Shown: in pieces, positions 1 through 6,758 of the stretch | How positions within the stretch are numbered: the stretch's first letter is position 1 | Layout of the letters: every line of letters starts with the position of its first letter | Source: SZUA-365 sp034002405 | GTDB taxonomy: Bacteria; Bacteroidota; Ignavibacteria; SZUA-365 | Direction: 5' to 3' | Assembly: GCA_034002405.1 (NCBI GenBank) | Contig: JAVFAS010000071.1 | Span: forward strand, 1-15,499 | DNA: 15,499 nt | The notes under the pieces: generated by a model | What the model was told of the DNA's origin: nothing | Database searches by the model: none | Seen by the model: the letters and a program-made list of their open reading frames with translations, nothing else | Made by a program: the position numbers and the translations under genes

Positions 1-23
1 AACAACATACTTTGCTCTGTCAT
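1..23 (-). CDS. Start of a partial, unidentified gene running off the left edge
   Basis: An ATG on the minus strand at 23-21 opens a frame reading M-T-E-Q-S-M-L before the window ends. It is preceded, five bases away, by a good Shine-Dalgarno sequence (AAAGGAAG on the minus strand, about 28-35). It lies downstream of the terminator that closes the aldehyde dehydrogenase gene, so it would start a new transcription unit or be reached by readthrough. Seven codons cannot identify the product. The call rests on the ribosome binding site and position alone and could be chance. Confidence 0.35.
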
Positions 24-79
24 GATCTTCCTTTCACGTACAGTCCCCTAACATCATCGCCCCCCGATTTGGTGCCATC

Positions 80-113
80 CCATCTTTCCCTCGTTCCCTC
101 CTGCCATCTTTCC
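80..113. repeat. Two copies of a 10-bp repeat in a purine-rich tract
   Basis: CCATCTTTCC occurs at 80-89 and again at 104-113, 24 bp apart start to start. The surrounding stretch, about 60-125, is strongly purine-rich on the minus strand. It sits between the terminator at 133-163 and the partial gene starting at 23, so it is leader or spacer DNA. No clear promoter elements were recognised in it. Confidence 0.4.
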
Positions 114-132
114 ATCATCTCTCCAATACAAA

Positions 133-163
133 ATGCCCCGTCCGCGTGCGGCGGACGGGGCAT
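133..163 (-). terminator. Strong intrinsic terminator after the aldehyde dehydrogenase gene
   Basis: A perfect 13-bp stem (133-145 pairing with 151-163, very GC-rich) encloses a 5-base loop at 146-150. On the minus strand it is followed by a T-rich stretch (TTTGTATT). It lies 26 bases beyond the stop codon at 190. The T-rich side shows that it acts on leftward transcription, closing the aldehyde dehydrogenase transcript and possibly the whole gene series. Confidence 0.85.
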
Positions 164-189
164 GCGTAATAATCATGCGTGCCGGACGC

Positions 190-1722
190 TCAGATATCGA
201 ATTTGATTCCCTGCGCGAGCGGAAGGGTCGCACCGAAATTGATGGTATTGGTCTGCCGCCGCATGTACGCCTTCCAGGCGTCGGAGCCGGATTCGCGTCC
301 CCCACCCGTGGCTTTCTCGCCGCCGAAAGCGCCACCGATTTCCGCGCCGGAGGTTCCGATATTCACATTCGCGATGCCGCAGTCGGAGCCACGATGCGAG
401 AGAAAGGCCTCGGCCTCTTGCATGCGATCGGTGAAGATCGAGGACGAGAGTCCCTGCACCACACCGTTCTGGATCGCGATCGCGTCATGCACGTCGCCGC
501 GGTATTTGATCAGATAGAGGATCGGCGCGAAGGTCTCTTCCTGCACGATGTGATAGTGGTTCTCCGCCTCGACGATGGCGGGACGGACGTAACAGCCGGA
601 CTCGTATCCCGCCCCGGTGAGCACGTCGCCACCATACAGCAGCGTACCGCCCTCGGCCCGTGCCATCTCGATGGCCTTCGAGAACATCGCCACCGCCGCG
701 GTGTCGATGAGCGGTCCGACATGATTCTTCTCGTCGAGCGGCGAGCCGATGCGCAGGGTGCCGTATGCTTTGAGCAGGGCATCCCGGACCTGTTCGTAAA
801 TATCCTCGTGAATGATCAATCGGCGTGTCGTCGTGCAACGCTGGCCGGCGGTTCCCACGGCGCCGAACACCACGGCCGGGATCGCCATTTTCAGGTTGGC
901 GTTCGGCGTCAGGATGATCGCGTTGTTCCCACCCAGTTCGAGAATCGCCCGGCCGAATCGGCGCGCGATCACTTCATTGGCATGGCGGCCGACACTGGTC
1001 GAGCCGGTCACGGACACCAACGGGATGCGCGGGTCATTGAGCATGCGCTCGCCTACCGTCGACCCCTTGCCGATAACCAGGGAGAACAACCCCTCGGGCA
1101 GATCGTTTTCCTTCAACACTTCCGCGACGATGTTCTGGCACGCGATCGCGGTCAATGGAACCTTCGATGAGGGCTTCCAGATATTGACGTCGCCACAGAC
1201 CGCGGCAATCATCGCGTTCCACGACCACACCGCCACGGGAAAGTTAAAGGCGGAGATCGTGAGCACGGTCCCGAGCGGATGGTACTGATCGTACATCCGG
1301 TGTTCCTCGCGCTCGGAGTGCATGGTAAAGCCGTAGAGTTGCCGCGAGAGTCCAACCGCGAAATCGCAGATGTCGATCATTTCCTGTACTTCGCCGAGTC
1401 CCTCCTGCAGCGACTTGCCCATTTCATAAGACACGAGCGTGCCCAGCGGCGCCTTGTACGCACGCAGGCGATTGCCGATCTGCCGGACAATCTCCCCACG
1501 CTTCGGGGCCGGCACCATGCGCCAGGTCTCGAACGCCGTCCGCGCGGTTTCGATCACCGACTCATAATCCTGCTCCGTTGCCTGATGAACGCGTGCGATC
1601 AATGTTCCGTCGACCGGAGAGTGAATGGCGAGTTCGCCGCCTTCGCCCGCGCCGATCCAGTTCCGGCCCGTGGAGGCGCCGGAATTGATTTCCTTGATTC
1701 CCAGTTCACTGAGAAAATCCAT
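190..1722 (-). CDS. amaB: ALDH7-family aldehyde dehydrogenase (alpha-aminoadipic semialdehyde / piperideine-6-carboxylate type)
   Basis: This is a 510-residue NAD(P)-dependent aldehyde dehydrogenase of normal length. The catalytic Cys is at about 296 in GTAGQRCTTTRR, the general-base Glu at about 262 in ELGGNNA, the oxyanion Asn at about 160 in SAFNFPV, and the cofactor-binding Lys at about 183 in WKPSSK. The C-terminal signatures TSGAEIGGAFGGEK, GGGRESGSDAWK and PLAQGIKF are characteristic of the ALDH7 (antiquitin) family, whose bacterial members oxidise alpha-aminoadipic semialdehyde (in equilibrium with piperideine-6-carboxylate) in lysine breakdown. The substrate here is inferred from family only. 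The start at 1722 is chosen because AAGGAAGAGGAAG lies just upstream; the frame stays open to 1794, but that ATG has no ribosome binding site. No signal peptide is seen, so the protein is cytosolic. It is unrelated in function to the pilus genes, though it follows the kinase gene by 87 bases in the same direction. Confidence 0.93.
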   Translation of the reverse strand: MDFLSELGIKEINSGASTGRNWIGAGEGGELAIHSPVDGTLIARVHQATEQDYESVIETARTAFETWRMVPAPKRGEIVRQIGNRLRAYKAPLGTLVSYEMGKSLQEGLGEVQEMIDICDFAVGLSRQLYGFTMHSEREEHRMYDQYHPLGTVLTISAFNFPVAVWSWNAMIAAVCGDVNIWKPSSKVPLTAIACQNIVAEVLKENDLPEGLFSLVIGKGSTVGERMLNDPRIPLVSVTGSTSVGRHANEVIARRFGRAILELGGNNAIILTPNANLKMAIPAVVFGAVGTAGQRCTTTRRLIIHEDIYEQVRDALLKAYGTLRIGSPLDEKNHVGPLIDTAAVAMFSKAIEMARAEGGTLLYGGDVLTGAGYESGCYVRPAIVEAENHYHIVQEETFAPILYLIKYRGDVHDAIAIQNGVVQGLSSSIFTDRMQEAEAFLSHRGSDCGIANVNIGTSGAEIGGAFGGEKATGGGRESGSDAWKAYMRRQTNTINFGATLPLAQGIKFDI

Positions 1723-1754
1723 GGTCTTCCTCTTCCTTCTTTTGGAATATGGTC

Positions 1755-1771
1755 GTGTCCGCTTCGGACAC
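1755..1771 (-). other. Stem-loop in the kinase-aldehyde dehydrogenase spacer
   Basis: GTGTCCG and CGGACAC form a perfect 7-bp stem with a 3-base loop, 32 bases upstream of the aldehyde dehydrogenase start. No T-run follows on the minus strand, so it is not a standard terminator. It could be an mRNA-processing or stability element between the two genes, or an operator. Its function is not determined by the sequence. Confidence 0.45.
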
Positions 1772-1809
1772 CGTTGTCTTCCCTGTTCGTGCATGCGCGG
1801 GGGATGCGA

Positions 1810-4500
1810 TCAGATGACACCCGCGAGCAGTTCCTCCATCGTCCGCAGCAGCACGGCATGATCGACGGGCTTGGAGAAATAGCGGTTGCAGCCCGCCGCC
1901 AGGCAGCGATCTCGGTCGCTGGAGAACGCGTGCGCCGTCACCGCGATCACCGGAATCTTCCCGTAGCGCGGAATTTTCCGGATGTCCGTCACGAAATCCA
2001 GCCCGGACTCCTCCCCACCCAGCGAAACATCGGTAATAACGATCTGAATATCCCGATTCATGATCACATCGTGCGCTTCACCGACGTTCTCGGCGGTGAA
2101 GACGTTGTAATGTTTGCGCAGCGTGATTTTCATGAACTGCCGGGTATCACCGTCATCCTCGATCACCAGCAGGTTTGGCAGATTCCGTTCACTCGCCGGG
2201 GACGCGATCTGCTCGACGAGGGTTTCCTTCTTGAGAAATTTGGAGACAGTCGGGAGGTTGTCGCGCGAGACCACCAGCGCCTCGGGCAATGTGATGGTGA
2301 AAATCGACCCGACGCCCCGTGCGCTCTTGACCGTGATGCGTCCGCCGATCTGTTCGAGATACCGCCGCACCAACGCAAGGCCGAGTCCGACACCCTCGAA
2401 GGCGTGGCCGGGCATATCGTTGGACGGTGCGCTGATGGTGAACATCTTCGCCTGGTATTCCTCCGAAATTCCGACGCCGGTGTCCTCGACATCGATCGCC
2501 AGTTCCCCGGTGTCGCGCGGATACAGCCGCACTTCGATGTACCCCTTCCGGGTGAACTTGACCGCGTTCTCGAGCAGGCCTTCGATGCAACGCGCGAGGA
2601 AACTTTCGTCGGCACGGATCTTCACGTCGCCGAGCTGATTGTCGAAGGACAGTGCGAGCGTTTTCTTTTCCGCCAGCGGTTTGATCTCGAGGATACGATC
2701 TTCGATGATCTTGCGGAGACTGATTTCCACATCCTGAAACTCGATATTCCCCGTCTGCAGGCGCGAGATGTCCAGAATCAGATCGATGGATTTCGTCAGC
2801 CGCTCGGCCGATTCAAATACGAAATTGAAGTACTTCTGCTGATCATTCGTCATGCTGGTTTTCAGCTCTGACGAAATATGATTGAGATAGCCGATCATGA
2901 TATACAGCGGCGTGCGAATGCCATGCGAGATATTCGCGATGAAGGCATCCTTGAGTTTGTCGGCGGCCTCGACGCGCTCCTTGGCGGCGATGAGGGACCG
3001 CTCGATTTTCTTGCGTTCGCTGATGTCACTTTTGATGGCGATGAAATGCGAGACGCTGCCGAACTGGTCCTTGACCGGAGTGACCGTCTGCTCCTCGTGA
3101 TAGCGCGATCCATCCTTGCGCAGATTGATGAAATCGCCACGCCAGACCTTGCCGGCGACGACGGTATCCCACATTTCGTGGAGCACTTCGTTGTGCTCAT
3201 CCCCCGGATTGAGGTTCCGGATATTGAGACCGACGGCTTCGTCGAAGCGGTATCCTGTTAGCGTGGTGAAGGCATGATTGACCCAGATGATCTGTCCGTC
3301 ATGATCAGTGATGACAATGGAATTCGCCGCTGCCTCGAGTGCGGCGCCCTGCAGTTTGAGCTGGGATTCCGCCTCCATGCGGTCGGTGATTTCCCGCACG
3401 ATGGTCACGGTCTGCTCGAGTCCGCTCGGGGCGATGCGCGCCTCGAAATAGCGGATGCGGTCGCTGAAAGGAATGGAGTATTCCTGCACCTGCACTTCGC
3501 CTGTCGTCAGCGCGGCTTCGAAAATGGGCTCGAACTGTGCCATGAGCGACCAGGCAAACTGTTCGCGCGTCATGTCCGACCGCAGTTCACCGGGTGGGAT
3601 GAGCAGCACGGGATCGGGAGAATACATACCGCTGCCGTCGCGCAGGAGCATCAGATCCGGCAGCGCATTGAGCACGGCGCGCTGCCGCGATTCCGACTCG
3701 CGCAGGGCGTCCTCGATACGCCGACGTTCCTCGATTTCCTCGTTAAGTTCCTTGGTGCGCTCGTTGACGCGCTGCTCGAGCGTGAGGTTCGACATCTCCA
3801 GCTCATCATACGCCTTCCGCAGATTCCCGACCATCTGATTGAACGAGAACGCGAGATGTCCGACTTCATCCTTCGACGCCACCGTTGTCGTTTGATCGAA
3901 GTCGCCGCTGGCGATTTGTTCCGCGGTCTGCACCATGGTGCGCAGGGGATTCGTGACGACCGTGGAAACGCCGATCACCGTGACCACGCCGATGAGAAAG
4001 ATGATCAGACTGATCAACGCGATGGTGGATTTGCTCTCATCGACACGCGCGTTGACCTCCCGGGTCGAAAGGCCGAGATAAATCCTGCCGAGATACTTCC
4101 CCCCCCACCGCACATCCGCGGCGGCCTTGCACACCCCGGCGATGGGACCGAACGGATCATCGAGGGATTCGTACGCCGAGGTCTCCGCGATATGTTTGTT
4201 GATGCCTTCGATGACATTGCCGCGGTTGTCCTCCACCACGGCATAGAGCAGCAGCGAATCGCTGCCCGCGGTTCGCAGGGCGAGCTGTCGTTCGTCGATC
4301 GCGTCGAGGCTGCTTTTCTGCGCCAGGAGCAGCGAGGTGGTGTTGGCGAGGGATTGGGCGCGGCGCAGAAGATTCTGGCTGTCCTGTTCCTTCAGGCGCG
4401 AGGGGAAAAAGATGAAAATGAAGATGGAGATTGTCCAGAACAACAGCGAAATGACCGCGGTCAATTTCGCGCGGATGGACAGATTCGCAAACGGTTTCAT
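1810..4500 (-). CDS. Membrane-bound hybrid sensor histidine kinase (HAMP-PAS-PAS-HisKA-HATPase-REC)
   Basis: The protein has 896 residues. A transmembrane segment at about 12-32 and a second at about 158-183 flank an extracytoplasmic sensor region. A HAMP domain (about 184-228) and coiled coil follow, then a PAS-like region (about 270-375) and a clear PAS domain (about 386-495). The dimerisation/phospho-acceptor domain carries His526. The ATP-binding domain has the N-box Asn645, DTGVG at 673-677 and GVGLGLAL at 703-710. A C-terminal receiver domain has phospho-acceptor Asp824, Thr855 and Lys877. The residue after His526 is Gly, where this family nearly always has Glu, so kinase activity may be altered. 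The ATG at 4500 has only a weak ribosome binding site (a GGAGG lies too far upstream), and an in-frame TGA shortly upstream excludes an earlier start. The gene begins 73 bases after the secretin stop, which suggests co-transcription; a role in controlling the pilus machine is inference. No separate response regulator is present. Confidence 0.9.
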   Translation of the reverse strand: MKPFANLSIRAKLTAVISLLFWTISIFIFIFFPSRLKEQDSQNLLRRAQSLANTTSLLLAQKSSLDAIDERQLALRTAGSDSLLLYAVVEDNRGNVIEGINKHIAETSAYESLDDPFGPIAGVCKAAADVRWGGKYLGRIYLGLSTREVNARVDESKSTIALISLIIFLIGVVTVIGVSTVVTNPLRTMVQTAEQIASGDFDQTTTVASKDEVGHLAFSFNQMVGNLRKAYDELEMSNLTLEQRVNERTKELNEEIEERRRIEDALRESESRQRAVLNALPDLMLLRDGSGMYSPDPVLLIPPGELRSDMTREQFAWSLMAQFEPIFEAALTTGEVQVQEYSIPFSDRIRYFEARIAPSGLEQTVTIVREITDRMEAESQLKLQGAALEAAANSIVITDHDGQIIWVNHAFTTLTGYRFDEAVGLNIRNLNPGDEHNEVLHEMWDTVVAGKVWRGDFINLRKDGSRYHEEQTVTPVKDQFGSVSHFIAIKSDISERKKIERSLIAAKERVEAADKLKDAFIANISHGIRTPLYIMIGYLNHISSELKTSMTNDQQKYFNFVFESAERLTKSIDLILDISRLQTGNIEFQDVEISLRKIIEDRILEIKPLAEKKTLALSFDNQLGDVKIRADESFLARCIEGLLENAVKFTRKGYIEVRLYPRDTGELAIDVEDTGVGISEEYQAKMFTISAPSNDMPGHAFEGVGLGLALVRRYLEQIGGRITVKSARGVGSIFTITLPEALVVSRDNLPTVSKFLKKETLVEQIASPASERNLPNLLVIEDDGDTRQFMKITLRKHYNVFTAENVGEAHDVIMNRDIQIVITDVSLGGEESGLDFVTDIRKIPRYGKIPVIAVTAHAFSSDRDRCLAAGCNRYFSKPVDHAVLLRTMEELLAGVI

Positions 4501-4573
4501 GCTCTCGTCAATGCCTCCAGTCTTCGATCACCTTCGCCGAATCTCTCCCATGCTTCTCTCCGATATTCATGGC

Positions 4574-5836
4574 TCAATTGCCGGTATTCTGGCGTGCGGT
4601 CTCGATCTGCTGCAGCAGATTCCGGCGCAGCGCATCGAGACGTTCCGATTCACGCTGCAGCACATTCTGTCCGCGCTGTGTCTCGGCGATCTTCCGTGCG
4701 ACGCGGTCCTCGATCGTCGGGACGATGTCCGCGCGCAGCACGATGATCAGTTCCTTCTTGTCGATCGTCGTTTCCTCATACCCAAATATATACCGCAGCC
4801 CAAATACCCACCAGGGGAGATCCTTCAAACCCGGAATACCGCGGCGGAGGGATTTCGCCTCGTTGGTGACCAAGCCGCCGACCACGGTCTCCTCTCCGTC
4901 GACCAGGATGACCGACGTCGCTGCCACGGTTTTGTTGATGATCGTCGAGACCGCATCGGGCTGGAAGCTGCTGCGCTCGGCGGTGATATCGAGTTTGACA
5001 AAATCCAACGCATCCTGGGTGAGTACCGTCGGCGTCACTTCGATGATCGTTCCCGTGCTGAAGAAACGCTCCACGGTGTTGCCGGAAAAATCCTTCTGCT
5101 TGACCGAGAAGTCCTGACCGACCTGGATGCGGCCCTTTTCGCCGGAGCGCACGGTGATGTTGGGACTCGATATCAACTCCCCGAGATTTTCCGACTGCAG
5201 GGCCTTGAGCGCGGCGAGGAGTTCCGCGGTGCCGTTGCCGATGGCGAGCGTGGTGATATTGCCCAGCTCGATCTGCGTCTCCCCTTCTCCCTCGCCGGTG
5301 GAATGGAAGTTCGTGGTCCCGGTCGAGTTGAGTTCAACGCCGATGCTCGTCGATGGCGTGGTGTTGGTGAGAAACCAATCGAGTCCGAGACGTTCGAGTT
5401 CGCTGCGGTTGGCCTCGAAAAAGACCGCGGCGATCTGGACATCGCGAGCCGCGGCGATGTTCTTCGCTTCGGTCGCGGGCGTGCCGGCCTTCGTCGCCGT
5501 CGATTTCAGTTCGAAAATCCGGACAATATCCTCGTTTTCCTCGAACCAGTGGCCGGTGGCCTTGAGCACGAGCTCGAACGCATCCTGCCAGTGCATCTGC
5601 GTGATACTGATGCCGATGTTGTCCTTGCTGTCGCCATCGTAGATAATGGGTTTGTTGCGGAATCGCTTGCTGGCGGTGTTGAAGATTTCGGCCGCCTGAT
5701 TGAACGTCGTCGCGGCATCCATGGAAATCAGTTCCTCGGGCGCGGTGTATTCGCGCACGGGCAACCGTCCCTGCGCCACGGTAATGGTGGCGGCGCACAG
5801 GGTCAGGAGAAGGATGAGCAGGAGACGGTGTTTCAT
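4574..5836 (-). CDS. pilQ: Short secretin, outer-membrane pore of the type IV pilus/T2SS-like machine (PilQ/GspD family)
   Basis: The product has 420 residues, against about 650-750 for typical PilQ or GspD. A signal peptide (about 1-21, probable cleavage after TVA) leads into one N1/STN-like periplasmic domain at about 30-110 (AAEIFNTASKRFRNK, then MHWQDAFELVLKATG). The secretin domain proper runs from about 130 to 375, with VFFEANRSELERLGLDW at its start, SSPNITVRSGEKGRIQVG, GTIIEVTPTVL, VDGEETVVGGLV and IPGLKDLPWW. It would form the multimeric outer-membrane channel. An Arg/Gln/Glu-rich helical tail of about 45 residues ends the protein; its role is unknown. No good lipobox is present. The start has GAGGTG seven bases upstream and lies 9 bases after the upstream stop, implying translational coupling to the PilO-PilP gene. 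Family membership is secure; pilus versus secretion use is inferred from neighbours. Confidence 0.92.
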   Translation of the reverse strand: MKHRLLLILLLTLCAATITVAQGRLPVREYTAPEELISMDAATTFNQAAEIFNTASKRFRNKPIIYDGDSKDNIGISITQMHWQDAFELVLKATGHWFEENEDIVRIFELKSTATKAGTPATEAKNIAAARDVQIAAVFFEANRSELERLGLDWFLTNTTPSTSIGVELNSTGTTNFHSTGEGEGETQIELGNITTLAIGNGTAELLAALKALQSENLGELISSPNITVRSGEKGRIQVGQDFSVKQKDFSGNTVERFFSTGTIIEVTPTVLTQDALDFVKLDITAERSSFQPDAVSTIINKTVAATSVILVDGEETVVGGLVTNEAKSLRRGIPGLKDLPWWVFGLRYIFGYEETTIDKKELIIVLRADIVPTIEDRVARKIAETQRGQNVLQRESERLDALRRNLLQQIETARQNTGN

Positions 5837-5845
5837 GGATTCACC

Positions 5846-6754
5846 TCACTTTCGTTTCGGACCGAGATACTGATTCTCGAGGCGCAGGGTCAGCATGTAG
5901 CGCTCGATGATGCCGCCCTTGTTGAGCAGGAAAAGGACTTGCCGGCGTTCGGGCATGATCTTGGAAACATAGCCGAGATACACCTCGTCGCCCTCGCTGA
6001 GCATGACCAGCTGCTGTTTCTGATCGCTGATGAATGCGCGACCTTTCATGATCGCCAGCAGCGTCGACTGCTCCACATTGGGAAGTTCGAAGGTGTTCGG
6101 CGGGATTTCCGGTACCACGAGCGAGAGGAAGGGATCGTGCGTGATGGGCGCGAATGCCGTGGCACCGACCGTCGGAACATCGAAATCGTCGGCGAAGGGT
6201 GTCTGATCGGAATAGTAGGCAAGCAGGTCGATATCGAACTGCACGGTGTGCCGGATCCGGCCACGCTCGTCGTCGACGGCATGGACCTCGCGCACGTCGA
6301 AGTTTCTCAATTTCATCAACCGTGGTCCGAATTCGAGGAACTGTACGAGGCGCGCGAAGCCCTGGAAGGGGCCCTGTCCGGCCAGATGGTAGCGGGTGTA
6401 ACCGCAACCGTTCTGCGGCACTTGTTCCTCGGTGAACACATTGAGGTCGATGTCGGGACTTTGCGCGAGGATTTCGTTCAGATACACGTTCGTCTGGCTC
6501 GCCGATTCCTCGCGCACCAGCGTTTTCGGCCGGCGGCGCCACGATGCGTTGAGCATCTCCACCTGCTCCTGCACCTCGACGAGTCGATCGAACAGATCGT
6601 CGGCGTTGCCGAGTTTTTGTTGGATCTGCGTGCGCTCACTGCGCAATTCCTCGATGCGTGGCTCCTGGAAGAAATAAATGTAGGCCGCGCCCGCGCTTCC
6701 GACGACGAGGAGCAGCACGGCGAGAACGATACTGTTTCGAAGAGCATAGGGCAT
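5846..6754 (-). CDS. pilO: PilO-PilP fusion, inner-membrane alignment subcomplex protein
   Basis: The protein has 302 residues. A single membrane segment at about 8-28 is followed by a coiled coil (about 30-75) and a PilO-like periplasmic domain (about 85-185). Unusually, the chain continues through a linker containing THDPF at 205-209 into a small beta domain at about 227-290. Its pattern of GRAFI, QQLVMLSEGDEVYLG and VSKIMPERRQVLFLL resembles PilP (or the homology region of GspC), which normally is a separate lipoprotein gene. The PilO assignment rests on topology, position and coiled coil; the PilP half is recognised by pattern. Together they would link the inner-membrane complex to the secretin encoded next. 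The start at 6754 has AAAGG upstream and lies 4 bases after the preceding stop; the frame is open to 6835, but that extension overlaps the upstream gene. GspM/GspC-like is the alternative naming. Confidence 0.8.
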   Translation of the reverse strand: MPYALRNSIVLAVLLLVVGSAGAAYIYFFQEPRIEELRSERTQIQQKLGNADDLFDRLVEVQEQVEMLNASWRRRPKTLVREESASQTNVYLNEILAQSPDIDLNVFTEEQVPQNGCGYTRYHLAGQGPFQGFARLVQFLEFGPRLMKLRNFDVREVHAVDDERGRIRHTVQFDIDLLAYYSDQTPFADDFDVPTVGATAFAPITHDPFLSLVVPEIPPNTFELPNVEQSTLLAIMKGRAFISDQKQQLVMLSEGDEVYLGYVSKIMPERRQVLFLLNKGGIIERYMLTLRLENQYLGPKRK

Positions 6755-6758
6755 GGCG

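Noticed and set aside
1723..1794. Extended N-terminus of the aldehyde dehydrogenase starting at 1794
   Set aside because: The 24 extra residues are basic and low complexity, the ATG lacks a ribosome binding site, and a strong site precedes the ATG at 1722, which aligns with the usual family start.
1279..2871. Plus-strand open frame of 530 codons opposite the histidine kinase
   Set aside because: It is antisense to the kinase catalytic and receiver domains. No promoter, ribosome binding site or family pattern supports it.
4574..5836. Lipoprotein signal on the secretin (LTLC near residue 14)
   Set aside because: Leu at the position before Cys is not accepted in standard lipoboxes, and a good signal peptidase I site (TVA) follows at about residue 21.
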